A DNA stretch of 64,000 nucleotides from CAZUVM01 sp964623885 (GCA_964623885.1 CAZUVM010000059.1:1-64000); one strand, 5' to 3'; counted from the first letter of the stretch, positions 19,309 through 28,077 are shown. Numbers and translations: made by a program. The notes: generated by a model not told the origin, from the letters alone.

Positions 19309-19731
19309 CTACTTATCCATCCGCGCGCAGCGGAAAAGATCGTCAGCCCCGGCGATGGCGCTGTCCTCCAGGGCCTTGTTCGGGCCGGCGGAGCGGATCA
19401 GCACCTCGTTATGGGAGAAATAGAATTGCAGCGGGGTGCCCCAGGGATCGACAATTTCGCCTTTATCGTTCAGTTCGCTGCGACGGACAGCAAGGATAAG
19501 CACCTTTTTGTCCGTTTGGCCGAGCAGCGCTTTTACGATTTGCGAGTTATTGCCGGTCGGGTAAGTCCCGACGAATTCTTTGTATTGTTGGATTCCGAGA
19601 ATGAGGTTATCACAATCGGAGTTGAATTTGGCGACTTTCTCGTCTGTACGGCGCAGTGTCCAACCTTTAGCCATCCACAGGACACCCACAACCCCCACAA
19701 CGATTAGCGCGATGGTCAGAACTCGTTTCAT
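19309..19731 (-). CDS. GspG-like type II secretion pseudopilin-related protein
   Basis: This 140-residue protein has one N-terminal membrane segment (VLTIALIVVGVVGVLWMAKGW), a helix with NLILGIQQYKEFVGTYPTG, and a C-terminal DPWGTPLQFYFSHNEVLIRS segment typical of the GspG major pseudopilin globular domain. The prepilin cleavage motif (G-F-T-L-I-E) is absent, so it is probably membrane-anchored rather than assembled as a pilin. It starts 4 bases after the LacI gene and is the last member of the tlyA-nadK-lacI run. Confidence 0.75.
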   Translation of the reverse strand: MKRVLTIALIVVGVVGVLWMAKGWTLRRTDEKVAKFNSDCDNLILGIQQYKEFVGTYPTGNNSQIVKALLGQTDKKVLILAVRRSELNDKGEIVDPWGTPLQFYFSHNEVLIRSAGPNKALEDSAIAGADDLFRCARMDK

Positions 19732-19735
19732 ACTA

Positions 19736-20782
19736 TCATGTGTCTATCGTTTTCGGACGCTTTAGAGGAGATGTAGCAGGAGCGGTGCCGCTGCTGGCCC
19801 GTACGATCAATTCTGCCGGGAGTCTTTTGGCCTCTGGTCGCTGTCCGCGCAGAAGCTGAACCATCGCATCCATTCCGGCCATGCCCAGGCGGTATTTGGG
19901 CTGGCTAATTGTGGTCAACGGAACCCGAAAGTGCTCGCTTACCGTGATATTGCCGAACCCTGTCAACGAAAGTTCATCAGGGATCTTTACATTCTGACCG
20001 AGGAGTATCTCCGCAGCTCCGATCGCGACCGAATCGTTGACGGCCTGAATGGCCGTAGCGTCCGATATTTCGCTAATCATTTGGGTGGCTGCCCTGGCCC
20101 CCTCCTCGGTCGTGCGTCCGGCTTGGAAGACAAGCCGGTCGTCCACGTCAAGACCCTTTTCGCGCAGCGCGCGCCGGTAGCCTTCGAAACGCTCGTGCGC
20201 CCAGGGGGTAGCGGGCGGACCGGCAAGGAACGCAATGCGCTCATGGCCCAGCTTCAGCAGATGCTGGGTGACAGCGTATCCGGCGAGCAGGTCATCGCCT
20301 TCGACACTCGTAAAATGACTGCAAAACGGTGCGGCATGCCCGAGCAGAACCGTGGGAATCTTGCGAGCCTGGATTTCCTGATAAATGCGCGCTTCGGAAC
20401 CCAGGCGATAGACCGGGGCGAGGAACAGCCCGTCGACGCGCCGGGAAAGGAAACGCCGTAGGCAGGATTCCTCCCGTTCGGGTGAATTCAGAGTATAAGC
20501 CAGCAGCAAATCGTAACCCATTTCGTGGGCGCGTTCTTCTAACGCGAGCGCTACGCGACCAAAAATTGGTTCGACCGGCGATGGAATCAGCAATCCGAAA
20601 AGACGCGTGGTGCGATTGCGCAAGCCTTGGGCAATCGAATCCGGCACGTAACCCATCTGCTGAGCCAGCAATTTGATACGGGTCTTCGTTTCGGCAGAGA
20701 CATCCGGTTCGTCCCGCAAGGCCTTGGACACAGTCATGACCGAGACCCGCGCCCGCTCCGCGATGTCTTTCAGGCGAACCAT
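19736..20782 (-). CDS. LacI-family transcriptional regulator
   Basis: The 348-residue protein has the LacI helix-turn-helix at residues 1-50 (VRLKDIAERARVSVMTVSKALRD, then MGYVPDSIAQGLR), then a periplasmic-binding-protein-like effector domain (LFGLLIPSPVEPIFGRVALA; GHERIAFLAGPPATPW; LSLTGFGNITVSEHFRVPLTTI). The hinge-helix region is present, so it should bind a palindromic operator as a dimer. Such regulators normally sense sugars or nucleosides; the ligand is unknown. It is unusual in sitting 4 bases after nadK and 4 bases before the GspG-like gene, with no sugar genes nearby. Confidence 0.93.
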   Translation of the reverse strand: MVRLKDIAERARVSVMTVSKALRDEPDVSAETKTRIKLLAQQMGYVPDSIAQGLRNRTTRLFGLLIPSPVEPIFGRVALALEERAHEMGYDLLLAYTLNSPEREESCLRRFLSRRVDGLFLAPVYRLGSEARIYQEIQARKIPTVLLGHAAPFCSHFTSVEGDDLLAGYAVTQHLLKLGHERIAFLAGPPATPWAHERFEGYRRALREKGLDVDDRLVFQAGRTTEEGARAATQMISEISDATAIQAVNDSVAIGAAEILLGQNVKIPDELSLTGFGNITVSEHFRVPLTTISQPKYRLGMAGMDAMVQLLRGQRPEAKRLPAELIVRASSGTAPATSPLKRPKTIDT

Positions 20783-20786
20783 GGGA

Positions 20787-21671
20787 TCATAAAGTGGCGC
20801 CTCGCCAATGGAGTTTGCGGCGAAGGGTATCGCAAAACGAGCTTCCTTCCATGTGCATCAACCGAACCGTGCGCCGGCTGCGTTGAATGGTCAGGCGATC
20901 GCCCGCCGCCAATTCGCTCACGACCTGGCCGTCGGCGCTAAGGATCGTCGCCGGTTTCGAAGTAATCACGCGCACTTCCAGCCGCGCGGTCATGGGAACG
21001 ATTAAGGAGCGATTAGAGAGGGTGTGCGGGCAGATGGGTGTCAATTCGATCACGCCGGCCGTTGGAAAAACAACCGCGCCACCAGCCGCGAGGGAATAAG
21101 CGGTGGAACCGGTGGGCGAACTGAGAATCAAGCCATCACAACGATAGCTGGTCAAAGGATCTCCGTCGACGCGGACCTCGAGCTCAATCAGGCGAGAGGC
21201 GATGCCGCGGCTAATCACAATATCATTGAGCGCTGTTCGGCGGACCATCCGGCCACAGCACCGGCCGGTGGCCTCGAGCAAGATGCGTGATTCAAAGGTA
21301 AATTCCCCGCGCCAAACGCGTTTGAGCGCTGGTGCCATTTCATCAGATGAAACGCCCGTGAGAAATCCGAGACTGCCGATGTTGATGCCGAGGATGGGCG
21401 TGCGGGAGCCTGCTATTTCTCGCGCGACGCGCAGCATCGTGCCGTCACCGCCGAACACGAGGAGCACATCCACTTGCCGAGCCAGGCTGGCAGTGTCCTT
21501 GCAGGTGGTGACATTGCGTCCGGCCCATGGCTGGGTAGCCAGGTCGCTATATAGCTTTCGACCTGCCGCGCGGATAAGGGCCGCCGCTCGTGTTACGGTA
21601 GCGGCGCAAGACACTTTCTCCGAATTGGCAACCAAACCGACCCGCTTGATTTGCTCAGCAAGGCTTTTCAA
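20787..21671 (-). CDS. nadK: NAD kinase
   Basis: This 294-residue enzyme phosphorylates NAD to NADP. The GGDGTMLR ATP/NAD motif, GINIGSLGFL, LNDIVISRG, and the second motif SSPTGSTAYSLAAGGAVV are all present. The start is a TTG that overlaps the end of tlyA by 17 bases; no ATG or GTG gives a full N-terminus (KSLAEQIKRVGLVANSEK), so translational coupling to tlyA is likely. The tlyA-nadK pairing is common in bacteria. Confidence 0.94.
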   Translation of the reverse strand: MKSLAEQIKRVGLVANSEKVSCAATVTRAAALIRAAGRKLYSDLATQPWAGRNVTTCKDTASLARQVDVLLVFGGDGTMLRVAREIAGSRTPILGINIGSLGFLTGVSSDEMAPALKRVWRGEFTFESRILLEATGRCCGRMVRRTALNDIVISRGIASRLIELEVRVDGDPLTSYRCDGLILSSPTGSTAYSLAAGGAVVFPTAGVIELTPICPHTLSNRSLIVPMTARLEVRVITSKPATILSADGQVVSELAAGDRLTIQRSRRTVRLMHMEGSSFCDTLRRKLHWRGATL

Positions 21672-22407
21672 TTAACACCAAAAATTCTTTGTTGCCGGCC
21701 GGACCGAGAATAGGCGAAGCCGTCGTCCCGCGCCAGACCACACCCGGCAAGCCGCTCACAAAACTTTCAAGTTCCCGGAGCACGCGCTCGTGGATCCGCG
21801 TGTCCCGGATGACCCCGCCGCCGCGGTCGGCCTCGATTTTGCCGGCCTCAAATTGCGGTTTGATCAAGGCCACGATTTTACCGGATGGACACAGCAATGC
21901 AATCGCGGGGGGAACGATTTTTGTTAGTGAAATGAACGAACAATCAATGACTACCAGATCGACGAGTGCAAACGGAGTCGGAAAATCCGCCGGCGTGAGC
22001 GCTCGCGCGTTGGTTTTTTCCATGACAACGACGCGCGGGTCCTGGCGCAGTTTCCAAGCCAGTTGCCCCTGCCCGACATCCACCGCATACACTTTGGCGG
22101 CGCCGTGCTGCAGCAAGCAATCGGTGAAACCTCCTGTCGAAGCCCCCAGGTCGACCGCTGTCCTGGAGGCTACCTCCAGTTTGAAGTGTTTGAGCGCATG
22201 CTCGAGTTTGAATCCTCCACGGCTGACGAAACGCTCGGGCGCATTGAGGCGAAGCTCATCCCTGGTTGTTATCCATTCGCTGGGCTTGCGAGCGACCTGA
22301 CCATTCACTCGCACTTCACCGGCCATGATTACGCGTTGGGCCTTTTCCCGGCTGGCACAAAGTCCACATTCCACCAGCGCCCGATCCAGACGCGTCCTGT
22401 TCGGCAT
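21655..22407 (-). CDS. tlyA: TlyA-family rRNA 2'-O-methyltransferase
   Basis: This 250-residue protein has an N-terminal S4 RNA-binding domain (TRLDRALVECGLCASREKAQ; VNGQVARKPS) and a C-terminal FtsJ-like SAM methyltransferase domain (AVDLGASTGGFTDCLLQHGA; VDVGQGQLAWKL). TlyA methylates ribose of C1409 in 16S rRNA and, in mycobacteria, C1920 in 23S rRNA, which sets capreomycin sensitivity; some homologues are annotated as haemolysins. It leads a four-gene - strand run with nadK, the LacI gene and the GspG-like gene. Confidence 0.92.
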   Translation of the reverse strand: MPNRTRLDRALVECGLCASREKAQRVIMAGEVRVNGQVARKPSEWITTRDELRLNAPERFVSRGGFKLEHALKHFKLEVASRTAVDLGASTGGFTDCLLQHGAAKVYAVDVGQGQLAWKLRQDPRVVVMEKTNARALTPADFPTPFALVDLVVIDCSFISLTKIVPPAIALLCPSGKIVALIKPQFEAGKIEADRGGGVIRDTRIHERVLRELESFVSGLPGVVWRGTTASPILGPAGNKEFLVLIEKPC

Positions 22408-22504
22408 ATACGGCTATGGTGGTAACAAATCGTGATCGCGTCGCATGCGGGCACGTGGCCTAAAATCAGTTGCGGACAAGGCACGCTCCAGCCACGCCGG
22501 CAAC

Positions 22505-22723
22505 TTATTTGAGCAGAGCATCCTTACCGAGCCGGAAAAGGCCCTGATCGTTTTGCTCAACTATCCCCTGTTGCACCAGTGACGTGAGGGCCGCATCGGC
22601 CCAATGCGGGTTTTCTTCATAAACCTGGCGGCGCACCGCGCGGCGCGCGATCTCTTTGCGGGCAAAAAGCGATTCCGGGCTGGATGCCAGATAAGTCACG
22701 ATTGTCTGCTCCGCATCGGTCAT
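22505..22723 (-). CDS. Small winged-helix-like protein
   Basis: From the ATG at 22723 the product is 72 residues: MTDAEQTIVTYLASSPESLF, ARKEIARRAV, and a final ALTSLVQQGIVEQNDQGLFRLG. This is the helix-helix-wing pattern of a small DNA-binding or protein-interaction wHTH domain. The same frame is open further upstream, but that part is Arg/Pro-rich and runs into the divergent TlpA-like gene, so the short form is preferred. It lies 97 bases upstream of tlyA on the same strand. Confidence 0.6.
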   Translation of the reverse strand: MTDAEQTIVTYLASSPESLFARKEIARRAVRRQVYEENPHWADAALTSLVQQGIVEQNDQGLFRLGKDALLK

Positions 22724-22872
22724 AAGGATTGTGTCACCACGCGGATCATAGAGGCGCGGCGGGCGATGGCAATACCGGACTGGGAACGGCTGCAAGTGCG
22801 GCCTAAAATCACTTGCGAGGCCGTCGCTTCTATCGGATAGTCTGCGGTCGCATCTAATAACGGGATGAAGTT

Positions 22873-23808
22873 GTGCTACATTTACATGAGTCACCTGTGA
22901 GCTTTCGATTTTTCGTGGTTCTGACGGCCGTTCTTAGTCTAGGTCTGCCCGAGCGGCTGCGAGCGCAAATTAATGATACCCAGACCAATACTCTGCAAAT
23001 CAGCGGTGCGCAGACGAATAATTGGCTGGCGGAAGTGCAGGCGGTGATTGGGAAGATCAATGCCAAGCTGATGGCCGGGCAAATGGCGGAAACAAATCTG
23101 GCAACGGAAATCACCGAGTTCGACAACCTGGTTGCAAAGTATAAGCAAGAAAAAGCCGATGGGGCGTCCCAGATCCTTTTCGCCAAGATCAAACTTTACG
23201 TCGAAGTGCTGGGCAAACCGGAGCGGGGGATAGAACTGCTGCATCAGCTCAAGCGCGATTTTCCCGAAACGCCCCTGGGAAAGGAAGCCGATTCGATGGT
23301 GGCCCAGGTTCAGGGTCAGCTCGAAATTATTCAAATTCAGCGCAAATTGGTGCCGGGCGCTCAATTTCCGGATTTCGAAGCCAAGGACCTCGCCGGCAAA
23401 CCTATTTCCGTGGCCAATTACCGGGGCAAAGTAGTGCTGGTCGACTTCTGGGCGACGTGGTGTATGCCTTGCCAGATCCAGTTGCCTTACGTAATGAAAG
23501 CCTACGACCAGTTCCATGGCCGCGGTTTCGATGTGATCGGCATCACGTTGGATGAAGACGAGCAACGATTCAAAGGCTTTCTGCAGGATCGCAAAATGGC
23601 CTGGCCTCAGGTGTATGAAGGAAAAGGGTTCGAGGAGAATAGTTTGACCCGCAAGTATGCCGTGATGGGAATTCCCACAACGTTTCTGATCGATCCTGAA
23701 GGCAAGATCCTTGCGCGAGACTTGCGCGGGGATGCGCTGCTCGACGCTTTGGCCAAAGTCCTACCTGCATCAAAAGCGCCGGCTTCATCCCCGGCGGCAG
23801 CGAATTAA
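22873..23808 (+). CDS. TlpA-like periplasmic thioredoxin-domain protein
   Basis: This 311-residue exported protein has a signal peptide (SFRFFVVLTAVLSLGLPERLRAQ), a helical middle region (about residues 40-160) and a C-terminal thioredoxin fold of the TlpA/ResA/AhpC-TSA type. The redox pair is Cys197 and Cys200 in FWATWCMPCQ. The cis-Pro region is GIPTTFLIDPEGK. The family reduces periplasmic disulfides, for example in cytochrome c maturation. The GTG start is preceded by a purine-rich GGGATGAAG. The helical insert between signal and thioredoxin resembles a tetratricopeptide-like spacer, which is uncertain. Confidence 0.88.
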   Translation: MLHLHESPVSFRFFVVLTAVLSLGLPERLRAQINDTQTNTLQISGAQTNNWLAEVQAVIGKINAKLMAGQMAETNLATEITEFDNLVAKYKQEKADGASQILFAKIKLYVEVLGKPERGIELLHQLKRDFPETPLGKEADSMVAQVQGQLEIIQIQRKLVPGAQFPDFEAKDLAGKPISVANYRGKVVLVDFWATWCMPCQIQLPYVMKAYDQFHGRGFDVIGITLDEDEQRFKGFLQDRKMAWPQVYEGKGFEENSLTRKYAVMGIPTTFLIDPEGKILARDLRGDALLDALAKVLPASKAPASSPAAAN

Positions 23809-23827
23809 GCGCGCCTTCTCGATAGCT

Positions 23828-24652
23828 CTACCTGCCGTTGGTGTGCTGTTGCAACCAAACCATATCGCGCGGCGAACTTTTCCCGTTGGCAGCGCACGGA
23901 TTAATCTTCCTCACGGGTTGGATGGTATTTGCGTCGAGCCATTTCTTGATTTCCGAATGGCCGTCAGCGAAAGCGAACCCACAAGCTCCGTTGTGCAAGG
24001 AACTAGGCACATCAGTCCAGGTCGTGCCGTTCATAATGACCGAGAAAAGCGGGTCGTTGATGCTGTCAGGGTGCTCGTCGAGAAGGATCCAACACATTGA
24101 AGGCCCGGGCAACGTAATGTCGGACAACTTAAGAAAGAGCTTCCACCCCGGATTCAGTGAGCCGCTTATATTGTCCGTGTCGCCGGCGAACTCATTCATC
24201 GAAATGCTGCGGACGCGCGGCCCGAATACGCCGGGCAGTTTGTCAGCAGGGCATTTCCAGATTCTAAAGTTATTAGCCAGATAAGGTCCAAGCTGGCAGC
24301 CGGTGAGATAAAGCGTGTTAGTGTTGTCCGGCCATGGGCCGCCGTAATCCCATTTCATAACGCCCGTTACGTAGGCATTTGTTGTGGTAGTAGCTCCACG
24401 GTTTTCGGCCAATCGACCGCCGTTATCCTCCGCATACATCATCCAGCCGATGATGGTTTGCTTGAGGTTGTTTAAGCAGTAAATGCCTTCCGCCTTGGTT
24501 TTGGCACGATTGAGCGCGGGGAGCAGCAGACTAGCCAGGATAGCGATGACAGCAATCACGACAAGCAACTCAATGAGGGTGAAGCCATTGCGTTGCCGCG
24601 AACATCTGCGTACTGAGCAGGACCCGCCTGGCGGCGGCTCGGGCTGAGTCAT
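23828..24652 (-). CDS. Type IV prepilin-like protein with H-X9-DG C-terminal motif
   Basis: A 274-residue prepilin-type protein with the leader ending RQRNG followed by FTLIELLVVIAVIAILASLL. This gives a G/F cleavage site and Glu5, as in type IV pilins and type II pseudopilins. The globular part ends with CGFAFADGHSEIKKW, the FADGH segment that defines the large Verrucomicrobiota/Planctomycetota/Lentisphaerota prepilin group. The start at 24652 gives a 23-residue leader; starts at 24709 or 24781 are also open. It is divergent from the GspF-like operon. Confidence 0.87.
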   Translation of the reverse strand: MTQPEPPPGGSCSVRRCSRQRNGFTLIELLVVIAVIAILASLLLPALNRAKTKAEGIYCLNNLKQTIIGWMMYAEDNGGRLAENRGATTTTNAYVTGVMKWDYGGPWPDNTNTLYLTGCQLGPYLANNFRIWKCPADKLPGVFGPRVRSISMNEFAGDTDNISGSLNPGWKLFLKLSDITLPGPSMCWILLDEHPDSINDPLFSVIMNGTTWTDVPSSLHNGACGFAFADGHSEIKKWLDANTIQPVRKINPCAANGKSSPRDMVWLQQHTNGR

Positions 24653-24745
24653 ATTGATATTCTGCGCTCGGAAGACCAATTGGCAAGCAGGACGTGACGA
24701 TCTTGACATTGCCCGGTCCAAAGGAATAGCAGATCTAAAGTTCTC

Positions 24746-25723
24746 ATGAACTACGATATATTTGCCTTCTTCAACGAACAACTGGCGGGAATGCTGCGCG
24801 ATGGCATCCCGCTGGAAGGAGCCTTGAAGCAGTTGTCCTCAGGCATGAAGCGAGGACCTTTGCGGGCAGAGGTTGAAGCATTGGAAAGGGACCTGGGGCA
24901 AGGCTTGCCGCTCAAGGAGGCATTGGGGCGCAGGAAGCTGCCCGAATTCTACTGTCGAATGGTTGAAGCCGGAGCGCGAAGCAACGACATGCCCGGGATG
25001 CTGACCCTGCTGGCGGATTATTATCGGCGGCTGAACCTGCTCTGGACGCGGCTCAAAGGTTTGATGGTTTATCCGGCGATCGTGGTCGTGGCAGCCCTGG
25101 GCTTAACGGTGATGTTATCGTTTGTGTTCGGTCACTTTCTGGCCGGGTTCATGCAGCAGTTCAGTTTGCCACCCGTGTTATTGGCAAGCATGTGGATTCC
25201 TCCCGCGATACTTTTTGTGTTGCTGGCGCTCCTGGTGGTAATGGTTGCGTCGCCGCGTTGGCGTGCGCGTTTAAGATGGCGACTGCCGGGATTCAAAGAG
25301 GCGAGCCTGGCGGAATTGGCCTCCGCGATTGCGTTGATGTTGCGCAGCGGGACGACGCTGCCCGAGGCGCTGGCGCTGGCTGAGAACCTCGAAGCGGCAT
25401 CGCCCGCGAAACTGACGCTGGCCCGGTGGCGGTCGTTGGTTGAGGCCGGGCACGGCAAGCCCGCCCAGTGGTCGGGAATGGCCGGGCCAATCCCGCCGTT
25501 ATTCTTATGGATAGTCAACAAAGGCGGTGAAGATGTGGCGGCGGGCTTTCAAAAAGCAGCGGACTTGTACCAGGGCCGGGCGAATTACCGGATCGAGTTG
25601 CTGCTCTACGGCGCGCTGCCGGTCTCGATCCTGTTTTTGGGCCAAATGATCCTCTGGGAAGTCATGCCGCTGATGCAGGCTTTGGTGCGGCTGATGAACA
25701 TGCTGGGAGATATGGGCGGCTGA
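24746..25723 (+). CDS. GspF/PilC-like type II secretion inner-membrane protein
   Basis: The 325-residue protein contains two T2SSF-type helical domains separated by membrane segments: FNEQLAGMLRDGIPLEGALKQL near the N-terminus and ELASAIALMLRSGTTLPEALAL near residue 195. Three strong membrane helices are at GLMVYPAIVVVAALGLTVML, LLASMWIPPAILFVLLALL and LLLYGALPVSILFLGQMILW. In known systems GspF sits in the inner-membrane platform and couples the ATPase to pseudopilus assembly. It begins the five-gene operon and ends 5 bases before the next gene. Confidence 0.85.
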   Translation: MNYDIFAFFNEQLAGMLRDGIPLEGALKQLSSGMKRGPLRAEVEALERDLGQGLPLKEALGRRKLPEFYCRMVEAGARSNDMPGMLTLLADYYRRLNLLWTRLKGLMVYPAIVVVAALGLTVMLSFVFGHFLAGFMQQFSLPPVLLASMWIPPAILFVLLALLVVMVASPRWRARLRWRLPGFKEASLAELASAIALMLRSGTTLPEALALAENLEAASPAKLTLARWRSLVEAGHGKPAQWSGMAGPIPPLFLWIVNKGGEDVAAGFQKAADLYQGRANYRIELLLYGALPVSILFLGQMILWEVMPLMQALVRLMNMLGDMGG

Positions 25724-25728
25724 TTGCT

Positions 25729-26931
25729 ATGTTGGAGATTCTTCGCAACCTGCTGACGCCCGACCCGATTGGCGGCATTGCCTGGCTGCTCGCTGCCTTT
25801 GCCATTTATGTTACGCTCGGCATCGTGCCGATCGTAGCTGCCCTTTACCTTCTGTATTTCCTGCTTACGCTGCCGATGCGCCGGACCGAGCGCGCGCGTT
25901 TCTTTCTGGACTTACTCGAACGCGGCCTGCAAGACGGACGCACGCCGGAAGGAGCCATTTCGGATGCCGCGGCAAGCCGTGACCCGGCGCTCGGCAAAAG
26001 GTTTCAACTCCTGGCTGGCCATATTGCCCAAGGCATGCGCCTTGGACGAGCGCTGGACCGGGTTCCCCGGCTGCTGACGCCGGAACTGGTCGCCATGCTG
26101 AAAGCAGGCGAACGGCTGGGGGATGTGGGGAAAATCCTGCCGGCGTGCCGGCTTCAGTTGCGGGATGGCATATCACACGTTCGCGCCGCCTTGAACTATT
26201 TGATCGTTCTTACGTTCGTTACCACGCCATTCATGATCGCCGTGCCGCTGGTTCTGCGCGTGAAGGTGCTTCCGAGCTTTGTGGCTGTTTTCGAAGGGAT
26301 GACGCAAGGGGCGGTGCTGCCGGCATTCACCCGCTTGGTTTTGGGGGCCAACGGTTTGGCAATAACCCTCGAAGTTGCGATGTTGATCTTCGTTTGGTTG
26401 CTGACTGTGGCTTACTTGGGCGGGCCCCGATTGCGAAGCTGGATTGAGATGACCTTGCCCGGAGGAGGATTTTGGCTGGACCGATTTCACTACGCTCTTC
26501 CCTGGCGGCGCAAGCGTCTGGAGCGGGATTTCTCAGCCATGTTGAGCGTTTTATTGGAAGCCGCCGTGCCCGAGGCGGAAGCCGTTCAACTCGCGGCAGA
26601 AAGCACCGGCAATGGCGTGTTCATTCGCCGCGCGGGTGCCGCGGTGGCGCGCCTGAAAGAAGGCGTAAAACTGCCGGAAGCGATCCGATTTGTGGATAAC
26701 TCGGGTGAGTTGCACTGGCGTCTGGCCAATGCGCTGCGCGGAGCCGGTTTCGTGAAGGCGCTTAACGCGTGGCACGAGGCTTTGGACGCCAAGGCTTTTC
26801 AACTGGAACAAGCTGCGGCGCAGGTTGCCACCACTTGCCTCGTACTGCTCAATGGCGTGATCGTAGGCGGGTTCGTGATTGGCCTGTTCCTGGTGATAAT
26901 CCGCATTGTCAACGAAGCCACACTATGGTGA
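25729..26931 (+). CDS. Second GspF/PilC-like platform protein
   Basis: A 400-residue protein with membrane segments at the N-terminus (WLLAAFAIYVTLGIVPIVAA and the following LLYFLLTL), a first T2SSF domain (FLDLLERGLQDGRTPEGAIS) near residue 60, central membrane helices, and a second T2SSF domain (FSAMLSVLLEAAVPEAEAVQ) near residue 265, then a final helix. It is a divergent paralogue of the preceding gene. Its stop overlaps the start of the next gene (ATGGTGA), indicating coupled translation. Confidence 0.82.
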   Translation: MLEILRNLLTPDPIGGIAWLLAAFAIYVTLGIVPIVAALYLLYFLLTLPMRRTERARFFLDLLERGLQDGRTPEGAISDAAASRDPALGKRFQLLAGHIAQGMRLGRALDRVPRLLTPELVAMLKAGERLGDVGKILPACRLQLRDGISHVRAALNYLIVLTFVTTPFMIAVPLVLRVKVLPSFVAVFEGMTQGAVLPAFTRLVLGANGLAITLEVAMLIFVWLLTVAYLGGPRLRSWIEMTLPGGGFWLDRFHYALPWRRKRLERDFSAMLSVLLEAAVPEAEAVQLAAESTGNGVFIRRAGAAVARLKEGVKLPEAIRFVDNSGELHWRLANALRGAGFVKALNAWHEALDAKAFQLEQAAAQVATTCLVLLNGVIVGGFVIGLFLVIIRIVNEATLW

Positions 26932-27320
26932 CCCGGCGCAACAGTGACTTCAGCCGACGGCGTTGCGTGCGCCGACGCGGCTGGTTGATGATCGAGCTGA
27001 TGGTTGCAATGGCGTTGTTCATCAGCGTCATCATCCCGCTGGCGTATTCGATTATGTCCGAGCGTCGTTACGCGCGCGCTTCGTATCAGCGAGCGGTTGC
27101 AATGGAGATCGTGGACGGGGAACTGGAAGTCCTGGCCGCCGGTGAATGGCGATCTTTCAGCAACGGCGTGCAGAATTATGCGGTGCACGCTCGCGCGCTT
27201 ACGAACCTGCCGCCCGGGCAATTCCGGCTCACGGTGCAATCTGAGCTGATTCGGCTGGAGTGGCATCCAGCGCTCAAGCAGCATGGCGGACCCGTCGTTC
27301 GGGAGGTGAGAGTTCGATGA
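26925..27320 (+). CDS. Minor pseudopilin-like protein
   Basis: This 131-residue protein has a basic leader followed by GWLMIELMVAMALFISVIIP, the hydrophobic prepilin helix with the Glu5-like IEL. The cleavage site would be after a basic RRRG or close by, with W replacing the usual F. The rest is a small beta-rich globular domain. Size and position resemble GspI/GspH-class minor pseudopilins. ATG overlaps the previous stop, and its own stop overlaps the next ATG. Confidence 0.75.
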   Translation: MVTRRNSDFSRRRCVRRRGWLMIELMVAMALFISVIIPLAYSIMSERRYARASYQRAVAMEIVDGELEVLAAGEWRSFSNGVQNYAVHARALTNLPPGQFRLTVQSELIRLEWHPALKQHGGPVVREVRVR

Positions 27321-27829
27321 AATCCCGCCCTCGAAATAACCTGGCCGGCGGTTATTTGCTCGATGAAGCATTGATTTATATCGGGGCATTGCTGGTGCTG
27401 ATGACAGTTGGCTACATCGCTCTTTATCATTGTCTGGATAATTCAGTGGCGCTGCGGCGGAGCGCTGACGATATCGCTCGGGCCATGCAAGCCGGTGAAC
27501 GGTGGCGGGGCGACGTCCGCCTGGCCGACCGTGCGGTTCGGCTCGAGACGGACGCGCAAACCCGAACACTGGTTCTTCAGGGAAAACGCCAGCGCGTTGC
27601 TTACCGGTATGCCGATGGCGTGGTTTATCGCCGTGTCGAGGATGGGCCTTGGGTCAGGTTCCTTGAGCGCGTGAAAGTTTCAGAGATGCAGGCGGATCAT
27701 CGCGGGGCGATAACCGCCTGGCGCTGGGAACTGGAACTGCAACCGCGCACGACGGCAAGCGTGAAGCCCGGCCGCATCCGTCCTTTGTTTACATTCCTGG
27801 CGGTGCCGCCCAATTCTGCAACGCCATGA
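27317..27829 (+). CDS. Minor pseudopilin-like protein (GspJ position)
   Basis: This 170-residue protein starts MKSRPRNNLAGGYLLDEAL followed by the hydrophobic helix IYIGALLVLMTVGYIALYHC. The LDEAL stretch stands where LIEL normally follows the cleavage site. The C-terminal part has strands with paired Arg/Trp residues (VVYRRVEDGPWVRFLERV). Overlapping ATGA junctions on both sides show tight coupling. Assignment to the GspJ class comes from order and size only. Confidence 0.7.
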   Translation: MKSRPRNNLAGGYLLDEALIYIGALLVLMTVGYIALYHCLDNSVALRRSADDIARAMQAGERWRGDVRLADRAVRLETDAQTRTLVLQGKRQRVAYRYADGVVYRRVEDGPWVRFLERVKVSEMQADHRGAITAWRWELELQPRTTASVKPGRIRPLFTFLAVPPNSATP

Positions 27830-28032
27830 AGATTCGACTCGAAAGAAACAACCACTCGGGCATGGCGGTCATCGTCGTTTTGACCTTGCTCGCGCTGTTG
27901 CTCATCTACGTTAGTGCCAATGCCCGCACACTGTACCACCTTGGTCGCGAGTTGAAACTGATCGATCAGCAACAAACGAACCATTGGGCGCAGGTTGGGA
28001 ATACGAATGCAGTGGCGCCAGGTAAGCGCTGA
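27826..28032 (+). CDS. Short GspK/PilX-like prepilin N-terminal protein
   Basis: The 68-residue product is basically a prepilin-type anchor: MKIRLERNNHSGMAVIVVLT then LLALLLIYVSANARTLYH, then 30 hydrophilic residues. SGMAVIVVLTLLALLLIY resembles the start of GspK (S-G-x-A-L-V). GspK is normally over 300 residues, so this is either a very short form or a truncated gene. No frameshift continuation was found downstream. ATG overlaps the previous stop. Confidence 0.65.
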   Translation: MKIRLERNNHSGMAVIVVLTLLALLLIYVSANARTLYHLGRELKLIDQQQTNHWAQVGNTNAVAPGKR

Positions 28033-28055
28033 AAGCGGGGAGCGAGATGTGGATG

Positions 28056-28077
28056 GGGACGCCGGGGACGGCGTCCC
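28056..28077. repeat. GGGACGCCG palindrome copy, intergenic
   Basis: GGGACGCCG (28056-28064), loop GGGA and CGGCGTCCC (28069-28077) form a perfect 9-bp stem. It is one of five copies of this palindrome in the window, and the only one outside a coding sequence. It lies 23 bases after the pseudopilin operon. Confidence 0.8.

Noticed and set aside
24704..24745. TTGACA at 24704-24709 as a promoter for the GspF-like operon.
   Set aside because: No -10 of acceptable quality lies at 16-18 bases (ATAGCA/TAGCAG only).
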